64,000 nt of DNA from Microstegium vimineum (lineage: Eukaryota; Streptophyta; Magnoliopsida; Poales; Poaceae): contig CM039139.1 in assembly GCA_022036555.1 (NCBI GenBank), forward strand, positions 20,979,376 to 21,043,375, written 5' to 3'. The translations under genes and the position numbers were made by a program. Shown in pieces: positions 23,968-36,711 of this stretch; position 1 is the first letter of the stretch, and every line of letters begins with the position of its first letter. Under the pieces are notes generated by a model, which was not told the DNA's origin, made no database searches, and saw only the letters and a list, made by a program, of their open reading frames with translations.

Positions 23968-24297
23968 ATTAAACTTAACTTTAGTTCAACTGACATCAGA
24001 TATTTGGAAAACTAATTTATACAATTAAACATAGACTGATTATAAAGTCTAATTGTATAGATTTAGACTAATTTGCAAGATGTGTCTATTAAGCCGGTCT
24101 ATATGATTAATGATGCGGTGATACAGTAAATAACTGCTAATGATAAATTAAGTAGACTTAATAGATTCATATCATGAATTAGTCATGATTTCTGTAAATT
24201 GTTTTAGAATTAGTTCATGTTTTAACGTGTTAGTTATTATCCAAATATTTAGTATGATAAGGACTTTTTTAAACTGTATTGCTTCCAAACACTCCAC
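23968..24297. mobile_element. AT-rich MITE-like sequence downstream of the IDD gene
   Basis: Contains TTTAGACTAATTTGCAAG, TAATGATAAATTAAG and CATGAATTAGTCATGATT, in the style of grass hAT MITEs with internal complementary words. Exact ends are not resolved. Confidence 0.3.
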
Positions 24298-24299
24298 CA

Positions 24300-26750
24300 C
24301 TGTGCGCGCTAGCTGCTTTTAATAGGTTATCTCATTGGTGTTCTTTCGCGGTGGTTGGCTCCTTCACTCCCTCTACCGCTGACTAACTTCTTTGTTTAGG
24401 CCTACAGATTCTGATAATTGCAGTAACCTACTCCTACATTTCTTTAGCTGGATAATTTCAACGGTTTATTTAAGCAGCAGCAACAACTTATCCGGCTGTT
24501 AACTTCCGCTCTGGTCAGCATGACTTTTATGATTATGATTTATTTATAGGACTGATTTGTTATGAGAACAAATAGTATTCTATAACTAAAAGATAAAGAT
24601 ATGGTTAATTATGGTTGATAAGCTCAGGAGACATAAGGCAGAGGAGACATAAGACAGACGTATGAACTTTTGATACGATAGCTTGGCATGTCTTTGTCCG
24701 ATCCAACTCTACATACAGGCAAGTCGAACTCTACATCACATATGGAACGACTAGTGGTTGAAACAGCGAAAATACGAAAGGCAGCGACAGTACGTGTCAT
24801 TCTTGTCATGGACTGTGGAAGTATACATCGCAATCTACGGTGTGCAATGTAGCGGAGGGCAACGACGGAGTGCGACTGCTCATGGACTTTGCTCTCGCCC
24901 GTTTGCAATCATTGAGCTTGGTTGGAGACCGTACCAGCAGTTGGATTTGGATGGATGGATGCCTTTTGAACACGGCAGGCCGCAGACCGCGGTTCTTTCG
25001 ACCGCCACAGTACGTGTTGGATTGCTTTCAACTTGCGTGTGTGGATGACGGGGACTTTTCGTCTGTGCTCGAGTGCACCGCACGTGCGTGGCAGATCGCT
25101 TTTTTTTTTCCTGTGTGTACTTGGTTCGCGACCTGTGAATCAGTGACGGCCTACTCACTTTGAATCCCTGCGTGGACGCAGATGCGCAGACTGTGCTGCG
25201 CGCGTGGCGTGGCCAAGGGACGCAGGCAGAAGTCGCTCAAGGACTCGCCGAGTCGCTGTACGCGAGCGGTGAGTAGCGCCGGCTCTGATCGGTTGCATGC
25301 ATTCATGTCCGTTTTTGCTTAATCAGGCTCGTGTCAGTGGCAGAAGCATTTGCTCACGTCAGGCATTTGCGGCATTTCCGTCGAGCAGAAGCAGCCGCGT
25401 TTGCAGAGCGACGATTTGTTGTCACCTCGAGTCGACGGGCAGGAACAGCATCAGAATCCAAGGACGACTGGATTGCTCCGCCGGGGACCCGGGCCGGGCC
25501 GGTGGGCATGGTGTACTGTACTAACGTCGTCCAATCAGCGTGGCGTACGGTCACCGTCTCCCCGAATTTCAGCGCGATTTTGGCCCGCTCTACGGCTAGC
25601 CTGCCAGCCGTGCGCCGCCTACTCGAACGCGGTCTGGGAGCCACGGGACGGGGGCTGGCCTACGGCTGCGTGCGCGTACCGTACGCCGTAGGGTTACCCT
25701 GGCTGGCGTGCGTGCCCCGCCCGTTCCCGACGGGCCTACAGAGGGATCAGCCACCGGGAGTGAGTCAGTTTTTGTGGCCACAATAATGAAGTGCTGAATT
25801 GACGAGCGCACTGCTCCCTACTCCTTGGTTGGACACGTGAAAAAAATCGGCCAGGGTCCGGCGACCGGCGATTACGGGTTAGCCCCAGCGGGCAGGCCAG
25901 GCCAGGCCCCTACGCAAACGCAACGGTCCCCGTCGTCGCGTACTCGCGTGCGGAGAAGGAAGACTTCAGATCCGACCCCCCGCTTTTCCGGTTAATGATG
26001 CCACGGGCACGGAACGCGCGTGTATTCCGGCCGCGCTGACGGGAGCCTGTATGTTGGCGGTTGGGCGGGGCGGGGGCGTATCGCGTACGAGTATTGGCGT
26101 ATGCGCTCGCGACGTCGCGCGGCGGCAGACAACGTCGCGAGCGCGGGTTTTTGGCGCATCCGGCGTCCCGGACGCGTGCGCGTGCGTGCACCGCGCACGT
26201 ACGGGCGCGCGCAGCACCCACATGCAACCTGTGTGACGTACTAGTACTGGTACGGGCCTGCCGGCGTGCCCGGCGGCCCTGATCCGGTCAAACCTGTCAG
26301 CTCGAAGTGAATGCCGTCCCCGGGCTGGCCTGACCCTGAGCACGACGTCAAGCGAGGAGGAGGAGCCCCACCCACCCACCCACGTGCCGGAGTTATTGCC
26401 GTGCCCGTCTGCGGTCGGCGGCCGGCGCCTGCCTCCGGGCTCCGGCGGACTAAGCGACGACGACTACATGACGAGGTAGTACGTAGACGGTGGAACGAAT
26501 GCGTGCCGCACGGCTGCCTTGTGCCTACAGCCTACTGTGGCCTGGTCTTCCGTTCCCGTCCGCCGACGCGCTCAGTCAGTCTCAGTGTGCCGGATCAGGC
26601 CCGGCAACAGTGACGAGCACATGTTGCCGCTGTTCACTGTTGCTTTGCGTGCTCCATCGATCATCGTAGAAACTGGCAACGTCCTACTGGCGTCCGTACA
26701 TGAAGTTTAGTAGAGCATGAAAAAACGCGCCCTCAGTCCAATTCCGTCAG
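24300..26750. other. Intergenic; strongly CpG-rich from about 25180 to 26600
   Basis: The GC-rich part yields many overlapping ORFs on both strands, none with a domain or splice structure I recognise. CGCG and CGTACG words are very dense around 26000-26240. No gene is called. Confidence 0.5.
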
Positions 26751-26754
26751 AGGC

Positions 26755-26829
26755 CGTGTTTAGTTCGCGATTTTGGGCCACCAGAATCGGCCGACAATAG
26801 TAAAAAGCCCGAATTGAACTAAACGGGCC
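26755..26829. repeat. Short inverted repeat in front of the Harbinger element
   Basis: CGTGTTTAGTTCGCGATTTTGGGC is followed about 30 bp later by its imperfect inverse, GCCCGAATTGAACTAAACGG. This looks like a minimal MITE or a stacked pair of transposon tips of the GGCC(C)GTTTAGTTC type. Confidence 0.45.
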
Positions 26830-27597
26830 ACCAGAATCTGCATCCAACTCCGCCCAAAATCAGCCTCCTATAGCCCCGGTGGTGACGCTCCTCTCTCTCT
26901 CCCTTATCCATTCCGCGTCCACACTCCTCCGCCGCTCTCCTCCTCGCCACAGTCCGAACCCTAGCTCTCCGCCGCCGCTCTCCCTCTCCTCCGCCGCTCT
27001 CGCTCTCCTCCGCGGCCAGATCCACTGCGCCCGGTAGCAGAGGCAGCCATCTTCACCTCGTTGGCGGCCATGGAAGGCGGCGGCAACGGCTCCGACTACG
27101 ACGAGGGCCGGCGCACCATGGATCTCTTCTCGCATGCGCCTCCGGCCTCTGGATCCGGGGTCAACGACCCCAACACGGCTGCTCCGGCCTTCCTATCCGG
27201 TGCGCCGCCAGGTTTCGTCCCCGGTGCGTACCCACCATACGCCTACGCGGTGGGCGCGTCCGGATCCGGTGGCCAGCAGCACTACTCCTACGCGGCGGGG
27301 GGGTCCGGATCTGGTGTCTTCAACCAGTACTCCGTTTCGCCTCCGTACTCGTCGCCGACCGCTACCCACCTGGGGTTATCCGGCCTCAACCTCAACGCAA
27401 GCTCGTTCCCGCACATGAGCGACTACGAAGGAATCCTTCGTTCAGGAGAACAACAGGGACAAGGGGGCCCCGGCGCAGACGTGGACGCGCCTCCCGTTGC
27501 TCGCCCGCGCCGAAGGCCATCCAAGTCGCGCGGTGGCCGTCGTGGCGCAGTCAACAACAACCCTCAAGTCCCGGTACATGCACTTCATTCCCTGGTT

Positions 27598-28969
27598 TTT
27601 CTTGCTGTTTGCCTTTGTTTGTGGAAATGAGTTAGTTGTGGTACGAGGTCGTTGATTTCGTTGCTGCCGTGCATGCTTCTGCAATGAGTTAGTTGTTTGC
27701 GTTGTCCACAGCCTGCTTGCTTCAACTTTGACTCATGATTTGATTGATCGTGAGAAAGTAATAGATGTTTGTTTTGACGGTTAATAAAACTAAATATGTT
27801 AAGAATGTCCAATCGAGTTCTTACAATGGAGATCGAGAGAGAATTAGGTGGGCGATGTGCTATGCTTATATGAGGTTTTGTGTAGATATCCGTTCGACCC
27901 TCCTCAGTCTAGTCTACTAGTTGGGATCGATCCTTTCTACATGAGCCCATGCAGATAGGCTCTTTCCTTTGTTTCCTCCGGAACACATAGGTGGAAACTT
28001 GCCAACACTTGTTCTTTGACGGCCCTTTTGCTAAAGAAAGTTGGGATCTATTGCATATATCCTTCCAAAATGAGACCAATAAAAATGATTGCATCATCTA
28101 GATAAGAAATCAGTCACACCCGATCTTTATGATGGTGGCACGTGTTGGGCTATCTGTTCAGTAAGAAATGATTTCATCTTCAGAAATATGCAACCAAATG
28201 TTCAAACTGCAAAAGAAATCTTTAGAAAAGAAATAGCTCTTGGCAGAGCTGAGACCAAGGATTCAATCACTTTTGATTTATAGATTCAAAATCTATTGTA
28301 ATATTTTTTTTGTAATCTACTTTTTTTCATTTCATTCTTTGTTTCTTAGCTGCCTGAATTTGCTCTGTCCAAACTTTATTTCTGTTTTTTAGTTAATAAA
28401 ATCCTGTAGGGCCGTCCCTCTAGTTCTATAAATAAAACCATAAACCGGTTTGATAAATGATTACATGGAACACGAACTGAATGAACTTACTATTAAAGCA
28501 TATGTTTGTAGTTTCAACTCTCATCTATGATATGAACGAGCCTTTTCTTCAGTCTATAATTGTAGTGCGTCTGTTCAGAAAGTGAGATCAGTGCAAATAA
28601 GTTTAATATTAAAGTACGATACTAAAGCAATAGGGATGTCTCAGCATACACTTCTTGGATTTGTCTTTTAGACCGAGCGGAGTGCTCCTATGTATAAACA
28701 ATTGAGTAGGGGGGCCATCGGCATTGGTCCGTCTCATGTTGCTGCACATTTTTTTATTTGTGGGTTGGGCCAGTACAATAGTACGACTACCTGGCAGTGG
28801 CAGCAGTGTGCGGAAACCAGGCAACGGCCACAGGTTTCTGCCCTTTTTTCTTGCTGTTTGCCTATGTTTGTGGAAATGAGTTAGTTGTGGTACGAGGTCG
28901 TTGATTTCGTTGCTGCCATGCATGCTTGTGCAATGAGTTAGTTGTTTGCGTTGTGCAATGTCTGCTTGC
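27598..28969. repeat. Direct repeat of about 123 bp within ORF1 intron 1
   Basis: 27598-27720 and 28847-28969 share TTCTTGCTGTTTGCC, GGAAATGAGTTAGTTGTGG, TACGAGGTCGTTGATTTCG and ATGAGTTAGTTGTTTGCG with only a few differences. The span between the copies holds a LINE fragment. Weaker copies of the CATGCTTGTACAATGA word follow to about 29030. Confidence 0.85.
27930..28430 (+). mobile_element. LINE 3' fragment inside Harbinger ORF1 intron
   Basis: Plus-strand frames read QHLFFDGPFAKESWDLLHIS (about 28002-28060) and then CWAICSVRNDFIFRN (about 28142-28190), the zf-RVT end of a plant LINE. They are separated by stops. The tail (...GTTCTATAAATAAAACCAT) looks like a LINE 3' end. Confidence 0.6.
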
Positions 28970-30401
28970 CCAATTACTTACTGGTTTGCCTTGTCCACTG
29001 CATGCTTGTACAATGATTTACTTGTTTTGCTGTTCATTCCTTGTTCATGCATTGCTTGTTCTTTACAATGTCCACAACCACAGTACGACAGGGTCAATTG
29101 GAACAAAACGGATACGAAGAAGTTCTGTGAGATTTACTGTATGCAAATTACAGCGGGCAGATGCAAACAAGGACAAATGAGCAAGTTTGGATGGCAGGAT
29201 GTGCAGGAAAGGTTCTGAGCTGCCACTGGTAGGCTCCATGACAGTGATCAGTTCGGTCATAGAGTGCGGGAGCTGAGAAAGCTTTGGTTGTTCATCGAGG
29301 AACTTCGCCACGTGGCCTCCGGCGTAGGAAATAGAGCCGACGGCTCCATCTTAGCTAGTGACAAGTGGTGGAACGATAAGCTTGGCAGCAACAAGGTACC
29401 ATACTTTAACCTGTAATTTGTATCCACAATGACTTGTCTAGTACATACTACAATAATGACGGGTTTCTTTGCACTGCAGAAAAAGGAAGAGTGGGCGGAC
29501 CTCAAGAATGGCTGGCCAGATTACCTTGAAGAATTGGACCAAATGTTTGCTGGCAATGCTGTCACCGGCGACTCTGCATTTGCTCCTGGGGCAAACAGGC
29601 AGCTCAACTTCATTAGTAGCGACGATGAAGACGAGGAAGCACCAGATGAGTAATGTACCCCTCGGAGCCGTGCCACCCCTCAGCCTTCTGGATGCACTCC
29701 TAGTTCTGGAACTCCTGCCAGCAGTGGTAGCAAGAGGAGTGCTGACAGCCTCAGCAGCACCGCTACAAGTCCGAACAAGAGCGGAGTACGGCCAGTCATC
29801 CCCAAGAAGCCCAAGAATGATGCTGTGAGAAACAAGAAAATGGGCATGAAGCAGTGGCAGGACCTGTATGCAGAAAGGACACAAAAAATGGAGGTTATCT
29901 GGGAGGAGAAGAAGGAGTTGACGCTGCAGCAATTGAACCAGATGAAGCAAGACAAGGACAAAGTGACTGGAGACCTGCAAGCTGTTGTTGCAGCTGCAAA
30001 AGCCATTGGGGTGGACAAGATGGAACCAGAGCTCTGGAGAGGTGTCTGCTACATCGCCAACATCCCCAACATCAGTTCGATCTTCCTGCTATCACCACCA
30101 GCGCAGCAGCTTCAAATGATCAAGGACTACGCAGTCAATCCGGTGCTAAAATAAGCCCCTCGCATGCATGTGATTTTGTGTCTCTAGTTGCCAGAGAGTT
30201 GGAGTGTGCTTTTGTGTATGCCACGTCTGTGGAACTATGTCAATTATGTCTTTCCTTGTGATGATGAACCGGTTATGTTGAAATAAGTGGTCATGTTTAC
30301 TATTACTACTACTATTATGTGTTGTGTGGCCATGGGAAATAGGTCAATGGATTTCACTAATTGTATATACTGACTCTGAAGTTTTTTGCGTTGGGCAGGA
30401 A

Positions 30402-31721
30402 ATGGCAGCTCCATTTGCTGTTGAAGAAGCTGAAGCAATGAACCTGGACGAGGAAGACGATTGGTGGGAAGAATTCTGGAGCATGCTGACAGACCACGAT
30501 GAAACAATTCACATTGTCAACGGTATGTACGAATATGCTTCGCATATTGACAAGTACTGCACTAGACGGCCGTATAGGACACCAAAGTTGAGTGGATTCG
30601 AATGGGTACAACAAAAGTTGGCTGATCCAGAGGCCTGCTATGACATGTTTAGGATGAGTCCTGAGTTGTTTTATATGTTGCATGATAAGTTGAAATCAAG
30701 ATATGGCCTTCAAGGGTCAACCAAGTCTACCTCTTACGAGGCTTTAGCCGTCTTTCTTTGGATTTGTGGGGCACCACAATCATCTAGGCAAAGTAGGGAC
30801 AGATTTGAGAGGTCACTAGGTATTGTCCATACCCTCTTTCACAAAGTCCTAAAATGTATGGTAGCCTTTGCTGCTGACATCATTCAACCTAGGGACCTAG
30901 ATTTCAATCACATGCATACCAAGCTTGTAGACAGTAGATTCTATCCTGAATTCCAAGGTTGCATTGGCGCAATAGATGGCAGTCATTTTTCTGTAGTTGT
31001 GCCAGAGGACATGTTCACGCAACACTTGTGTCGCAAGAATAAGACAACGCAGAATGTCATGGCGGCTTGTGACTTCGATATATTCTTTACCTTTGTCCTT
31101 GCTGGCTGGGCTGGATCAGTTCATGACATGAGAGTGTTAGACAATGCACTCAGTGAACCCAAATGGAAGTTTCCCAAGGCACCTAGAGGTACACATTTGC
31201 CTATTTCATGACAACCTTCTAATTTCGACACTGCAAACTTACAGGTACTACATCCTGTAGGGAAGTTCTACCTGGTGGACTCGGGGTATGCCAACAAGAT
31301 GGGGTTCTTGTCTCCTTATCGGCAAACGAGGTATCACATCCAAGAGTTCCGAAACGCCGACGAACCACAAGGTATGAAAGAGACGTTTAACCATGCACAT
31401 TCGTCTCTACGGAATGTGATAGAAAGGGCGTTTGGAGTTCTCAAAATGAAGTGGCGCATATTGTTAGCGATCCCGAGCTATCCACCTAATGTACAAACAC
31501 AGATTATATGTGCATGCATGGCATTGCACAACTTCATCAGGATCAATGGTGTCTTTGATAAGGACTTGTTTATAGTTGATAGCAATGAGAACTATGTGCC
31601 TACAGAAGCGTATTTGGATCAGCCAGAGACAGATGATGTAGATGACAGTGAGGACGATGTGAACATGAATTTGTTCCGCGACGTCTTGGCTCAGCAATTA
31701 TACAATAGATATCATTCTTGA
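30402..31721 (+). CDS. PIF/Harbinger transposase (HARBI1-like, DDE_Tnp_4)
   Basis: Two exons, 30402-31188 and 31261-31721, join in phase (PRG|KFYLVDSGY) to 415 residues with no stop or shift. The acidic N-terminus is followed by a helix-turn-helix region (MSPELFYMLHDKLKSRYGL...ALAVFLW). The catalytic triad is visible: Asp in GAIDGSHF, Asp in GSVHDMRVLDNAL and Glu in RNVIERAFGVLKMKWRIL. Length and order match intact plant PIF transposases. An alternative start would be the in-frame ATG at 30438. Its partner ORF1 upstream is broken, so the element would need a partner protein in trans. Confidence 0.9.
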
Positions 31722-33101
31722 TTGCGGAATTTTATTTATTTGTGTACATGATGAGGATGTCTTTTAAGAGGACCTGTATCAATTTTCTGGATAATATTTG
31801 AATTTGTATGAAAGTTTGTTGGACCTGTAATTGAAATTTTGTTGGACCTGTACATAATTCAATATATTTGGACTGTACATGAATTTGTTCCAGATTTGGA
31901 TAAAAAGCTGACAGTAGCAGCAGGCCACAGCAGACCCAAATCTGCTACACCCAAATCTGGAAGAAATGACTTTGGGCGACTGGATGACATGAACTACAGC
32001 AAGTGCGTCCTCTCAACGTGCTACCCGTAAGCGGTGGCGTTACGTCAAGAAACACGCTCGATATATGCGTTCTTTCAGATCTGCGCTGAGAGCCAGAAAG
32101 ATAGACCCCCCACGGCAAAGGAAACATTGGGTTGGGTTGGGTTGGGAAATTGTTCGTCGGACACAATAGGACACTATAACGTTAGTAGCAGGAAGATATT
32201 CCATGAAGAGAGAAAATCATACCCTTGTCATTTTGACAAACGTGGAGCAGTGGTGCTAAGTTAAAATTCATTGGAACGGTAGCCAAACTTTGGACCACAA
32301 AACTAAGGTTAGAATATTTTTTTTCCACAAAATAAGGTTAGAAGTTTTTTTTTTTAGAAAGACACTTCATATCTGTTATATATTAAGGGAAAAACAAAAG
32401 AACATCGTGTATAAAAGGACAACTTGACACAAAATAACCTCTAAAAAATAAAAGTCAATTGAAGATTAAAACAATCGCCTTCTTCTTTTGATCGTCCATT
32501 GCCAGTCGAATATAAGATAGCGTTTGCAGGTGTTTTGAATGTTTTTTCTATACGCTAAACGCTAAACGGTAGGTCACCTAACGCTTGGCCTTTATTCAAA
32601 CTAAACAACCTATTAAACGGCTAAACGGCCAATTAAACGGAATAAACAGAGGAATAAATAGAAATAGTGCGCCATAGTGTAGTAAAAAGGAACATTATTA
32701 GGGGAACATTTGTTTTTCATCTACCGACACCCAAGAGTGTGATTAAAAAGGTTGAGTGGAACAATATTTTATACAACAAGTTGCTAGGCTTGCTACAAAT
32801 TGGAATTACAAGTAGTTTCGATTACATGGATTGGTGTTTAATATAGCTATAAAACTTAGATGACAAATATAACTAAAACTTATATGACAAAAGTTTAGAC
32901 GACTAAATTTAGTCAATGTGTTGTCTAACATATAAACCGTGACCTAACTATTGGTTATGCTAATGGTCGATGATAGGTATGGAGTCTTTTTTGTGATGAT
33001 TTTAGTGGGAGAGTATTTGGAAAGGATAATTGTGGTTAAGAAAATACTTTTTAAGTACAGCAACTAATGGTGAAGAAATCAAATCTTAATAAATTTTTAA
33101 C

Positions 33102-33148
33102 TCAGACTGAAGATCTGAAGGTCGTGTGTTCGATCCACGCTCACCGCA
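33102..33148 (+). pseudogene. 3' half of tRNA-Phe(GAA)
   Basis: TCAGACTGAAGATCTGAAGG followed by TCGTGTGTTCGATCCACGC and TCACCGCA matches the anticodon arm (GAA), variable loop, T arm and acceptor strand of plant tRNA-Phe, with one change in the T stem (CGCG to CGTG). The D arm and 5' acceptor strand are absent; AT-rich sequence replaces them. It cannot fold as a tRNA, so it is a relic. Confidence 0.8.
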
Positions 33149-33237
33149 TTTTTTATTATTGTGCCAAACCTAATTCGTTTTCTTTTTTTATTTAATTTTT
33201 AATTGGGCCAAGCGTATTTCGTTTATTTTTTGTTTAT

Positions 33238-33410
33238 CTACTAGGCCCAGCCCACGATAGAGTCCAGCAGCCACTTTGCATTTCGTCTTTTTTTCCCGTT
33301 TGATATAGTCCAGCAGCCACATTGCATTTCGTTTTCTTTTTCCTTTTTTCTTTTCTTTACTGGGCCCAGCCCACGATAGAATCAAGCTTCCACTTCGCAT
33401 TTTGTTTTCT
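33238..33410. repeat. Diverged tandem repeat with T-rich spacers
   Basis: GGCCCAGCCCACGATAGA.TC and AGTCCAGCAGCCAC.TTGCATTTCG recur three times (about 33243, 33305 and 33361), separated by T/C-rich tracts. Confidence 0.6.
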
Positions 33411-36400
33411 TTTTTTTTTGGACTGCTGATTGCCGATGAATACTTATCAACATAGCCTATCTAACAAAGCATTTGAAGAAAGTTCAAAGCAGACGTCACC
33501 TGTCTTGTAGTGAACAATATATAGAGGCACATTCCATAAGGTCCGCAGCATTCAGTTTATCACCCCTTTTCTCATTTCACAAAGAAACTCACAGGATTTC
33601 TATTAGCATAGCATAACATCTCTTTATTAAATGTATGTATACTACATACTCATCAATTCTGAAGAAGAGTAGACACTTCGTGAAATGCCAAACTCTTTGT
33701 ATTGTCAAATAAACTCCTTGCATAAGTGAATTCTACCCATGAAGTAAACAAATCCAGCATGAAGCTTCAGTGCTTCACAGACAGTTCGGGACAAACCTTC
33801 TTAGCCTCAGCGTAAGTGAGGAGTTTGACGATACCGCAGCAAATCCGAAGGCTCAGCATACATAAGTCTTCAATCCTACTTTGACCCCTTCGTGGCCATT
33901 CTTCCCCCGCAGCGAACGACTAAAATCCAGCCCAAACTGACGCGCAGTTTCGCCGTGATCAGTTGGCCGAAACAAACAGACAGGCGCCTGACGTGATCCA
34001 ATCCAACCCGCCAACGCAATCACGCGCGCAAGGAACACCAAACGCGGCCTTTCGCGGGGTTTTAACCGTGGCTCGGTGGCCTTGCACAAACCACCCACCA
34101 CCGGCAAACAGCAAACCGCGCGCGGCGCAGACGCAAAGCAGAATGCGGATGTACTACGTCGTTGTAGACCGTCGGCGCTACGTGGAGGCGGTCCCTCGAG
34201 GACTTCTCGTGGTGCTGCCCCTGACAGCGGCCATGGCGAATGGCCACGGACACAACAACCGGCACAGGGCGCTCGTGCCTATCCTTGTCTGCCGCCGGAG
34301 GCGTGGCCTTCTGCTGCACGCCGCGGCAGCGCTTGCGGTTGCAAGACTCGCTTCTGCGTTCCTCTGTTACTGGCTTTGCTTCACTGTGGGTGTGTTTGTG
34401 TCACTTGCCGATATTGCTCTGTAAGGCCAGAAGCCCAGTCCAGAACGAAGAGTGTAAGACCTTATCATCATGTCAATAGTGGATCCAACATGTGTGGTGT
34501 ACTGTGGAGTTTTTAGCAACGCAGGACAGTATGAGATTTGACTTGATTAACGAAAAGTAATGTCATGCAGCTGTGTTTTAATTCCTTCGTCCTTTTTCCA
34601 GTAATAACAGTTCATGGTGTCCTCCCCCGGTCCATTTGAATTATTCAGTTGGACCATAATAAAACGGTCACAAGTGCAGACATTACAGTTCTCTCTCACA
34701 AATTATATCAATATCAAAGGAAGGGCCCTAAATTAGAGCATGCTTTTCTTTCGCAAACCATGTCATGGCAGGTGTTTCATTAAGAAGAAAGTGTTTCAGC
34801 ATCCACATGTGAACGCTGATCAATCAGCATCAGCTTGTGGGCAGCATCCGATGGTCTCTTGAACGCACAGCCTCACTTACAATTTACACGCTGATAATAA
34901 GACGATCTCGCGACCAAGGAAACCTATCAACTAGAGCATGCTTTTTGGATCGTGTTCTAGAGGAATTGGCGGCATCCTTCTTCTTCTCCAACTCACCGAA
35001 CTTGTAAATGGCGATCTGCAGCTCGATCCAACGTGACTCCCGCTTCTCTCACGGGGTAGTAGTAAAAAAATCCCCTGGATGAAGGCACAACTTTAAAGTC
35101 CCACAGCCACCAGCAGGTTCCTGTCGGAGGGAGGCAGGAATTGCAAGCAAAGAAACAGTAACATTCGGTCCACATTAGCCAGGCGGGCCGGCAACCACCC
35201 AGCCGAGCCGGCGGCCTTCTTTCAACACAAACAAATAGTGGTGAGCCGGCGAACAGGATGGAGCGCCGGCCGGCCGGAACAGGGCGGTTCCGCTCACCAT
35301 TTTGCAGGGAGTGCCGCCGCCTCTTCACTTCACTTCGCCGCCGGCTGCAATGCAAACCAAGCTGTATTTATCCCAGCACCACCTGTCCATTTTTAGCACA
35401 ACTTTCTCGACCCGGCAAGGCAACGTGCTTTGCTGCGTCGCCATAATACTCCTAGTTCCTACTCCATCGGAAGCGAGCTGGTTGCAGCATGATGCTGCCG
35501 CCTCTTCTATCGAACTGTTCCTCAAAATCAGCGGGGGCGCTCGCATCGTCCACGGTTTTCTGCATACTATCCTCACTAGTCACTACTACTACTAATTATG
35601 GAAGCCTGCAAGGACCTAGCAGCGGCCGGGGCGCCGGGCACACATATCGACCATGTGGTCTAATCCAACGCATGGCTTGGGGGGGGCCGTGCCGTGCACT
35701 GCTGCAGCGGCTTGTGCCTTTTGTGCTCATAGCTCTCTGCTCTTTTGCCAACATCTTTTGAGTTTTGGTCGACTTGAGCAATCAGCACGTACTTATGAAC
35801 ATACGTAACGGAAGAAGGCCGGCCGTTCCCATCTGCCGCTGGCTGCTGGACAAATGGAGCCGCGTTGGGAATACCAGTGTACCACTCTGTACTACGGACA
35901 AGGCGCTAAAGATGTTTTGAGCGTTTCAGCTGGCTGGCTGGTAGTCGTCCTGGCGTTGGCAAGACAGTACACGGTGTAGCATTTCCGGGGTTTTTTTTTT
36001 AAGGTGGTAGTGCTCTAGTACGTAGTGCTGTCTCCAGTAATAAATTTTGTAGAAACAAACCAAAATCCTCCTCCAGCAGCGTATACAGATGCACAGAGCC
36101 CAGAACACGCGTCAAGTAACGACTAAGATTGTACAGTACGTACATACGAACTGGATGAAGCATCCAGGATGACTGGACGATCGAGCTAGAATATATTCGT
36201 GCGAACGTACAACCCAAGTCTGTGTCCCTCAATGGCTCCGTCTTTTTTTTTTAGATTGACTTCTTTAGACGTGTTCTCGTTTAGGTGAGGGACGCAGGGT
36301 GCAGGGAGTAAATGCACCGACCAAAGTCAACTGCTGACATATTCGAATTTCGAACTGCAAACATTTGGCCGTTGCAAACATTCCGGTCGTTCATTTACGT

Positions 36401-36711
36401 CGTCAGCATCTTCAGGTGATGAGAAGGAGTAATGTCACAATGTACAAATCTTCTAGACGAGGACGCGATAAATAAATACTGAACTATAGCAGCCAGCCAC
36501 CAATTCAGTACAACGACAATTCACGCATTGTTCGGCCATTCATTCTGTGACTCATAAATCAATTGATGTTGATTTTTATTTTTATTATAAAGAGAGGTGA
36601 TAAGCTAAGCGTCAATGTCCATTTTTTTTTTTTTGGAAAACTAACATTTAAAGTTGAACACTAGCACTCCTTCCTCAGTCTACCAACTACTCCTACAGCG
36701 CAGCAGCACTA

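Larger units (their letters stand above)
27070..30154 (+). pseudogene. Harbinger Myb/SANT-like ORF1 with two in-frame stops
   Basis: Three exons, 27070-27573, 29084-29395 and 29480-30154, keep one frame throughout and would give 496 residues. The N-terminal part is Gly/Ser/Tyr-rich. The Myb/SANT-like domain starts in exon 2 (WNKTDTKKFCEIYCMQ...GWQDVQERF). The C-terminal part has a charged helix (KKMGMKQWQDLYAERTQKME). TGA at 29216-29218 and TAA at 29651-29653 interrupt it; the first fits a CGA-to-TGA change. In active elements this protein binds the termini and helps the transposase enter the nucleus, so it should not work here. GATGA|GTAATG at the second stop could be a donor, but no fitting acceptor is near. 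Confidence 0.75.
26841..31986 (+). mobile_element. Two-gene PIF/Harbinger transposon (approximate limits)
   Basis: Contains the standard pair of Harbinger genes in the same direction: a Myb/SANT-like protein (27070-30154) and a DDE transposase (30402-31721). An imperfect inverted repeat, CATCCAACTCCGCCCAAAATCA at 26841-26862 against the inverse of 31967-31986, may be the terminal or subterminal repeat. A 3-bp TWA target duplication was not found, so the true tips remain uncertain. The transposase is intact and the partner protein is not. Confidence 0.6.
31990..36700. other. Intergenic, no protein gene recognised
   Basis: AT-rich at 32280-33800, then a GC-rich stretch at 33850-35760 with frame-shadow ORFs lacking domains. 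A GGGTT microsatellite lies near 32127-32150. The tRNA fragment and TC-rich repeats are listed separately. Confidence 0.5.
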
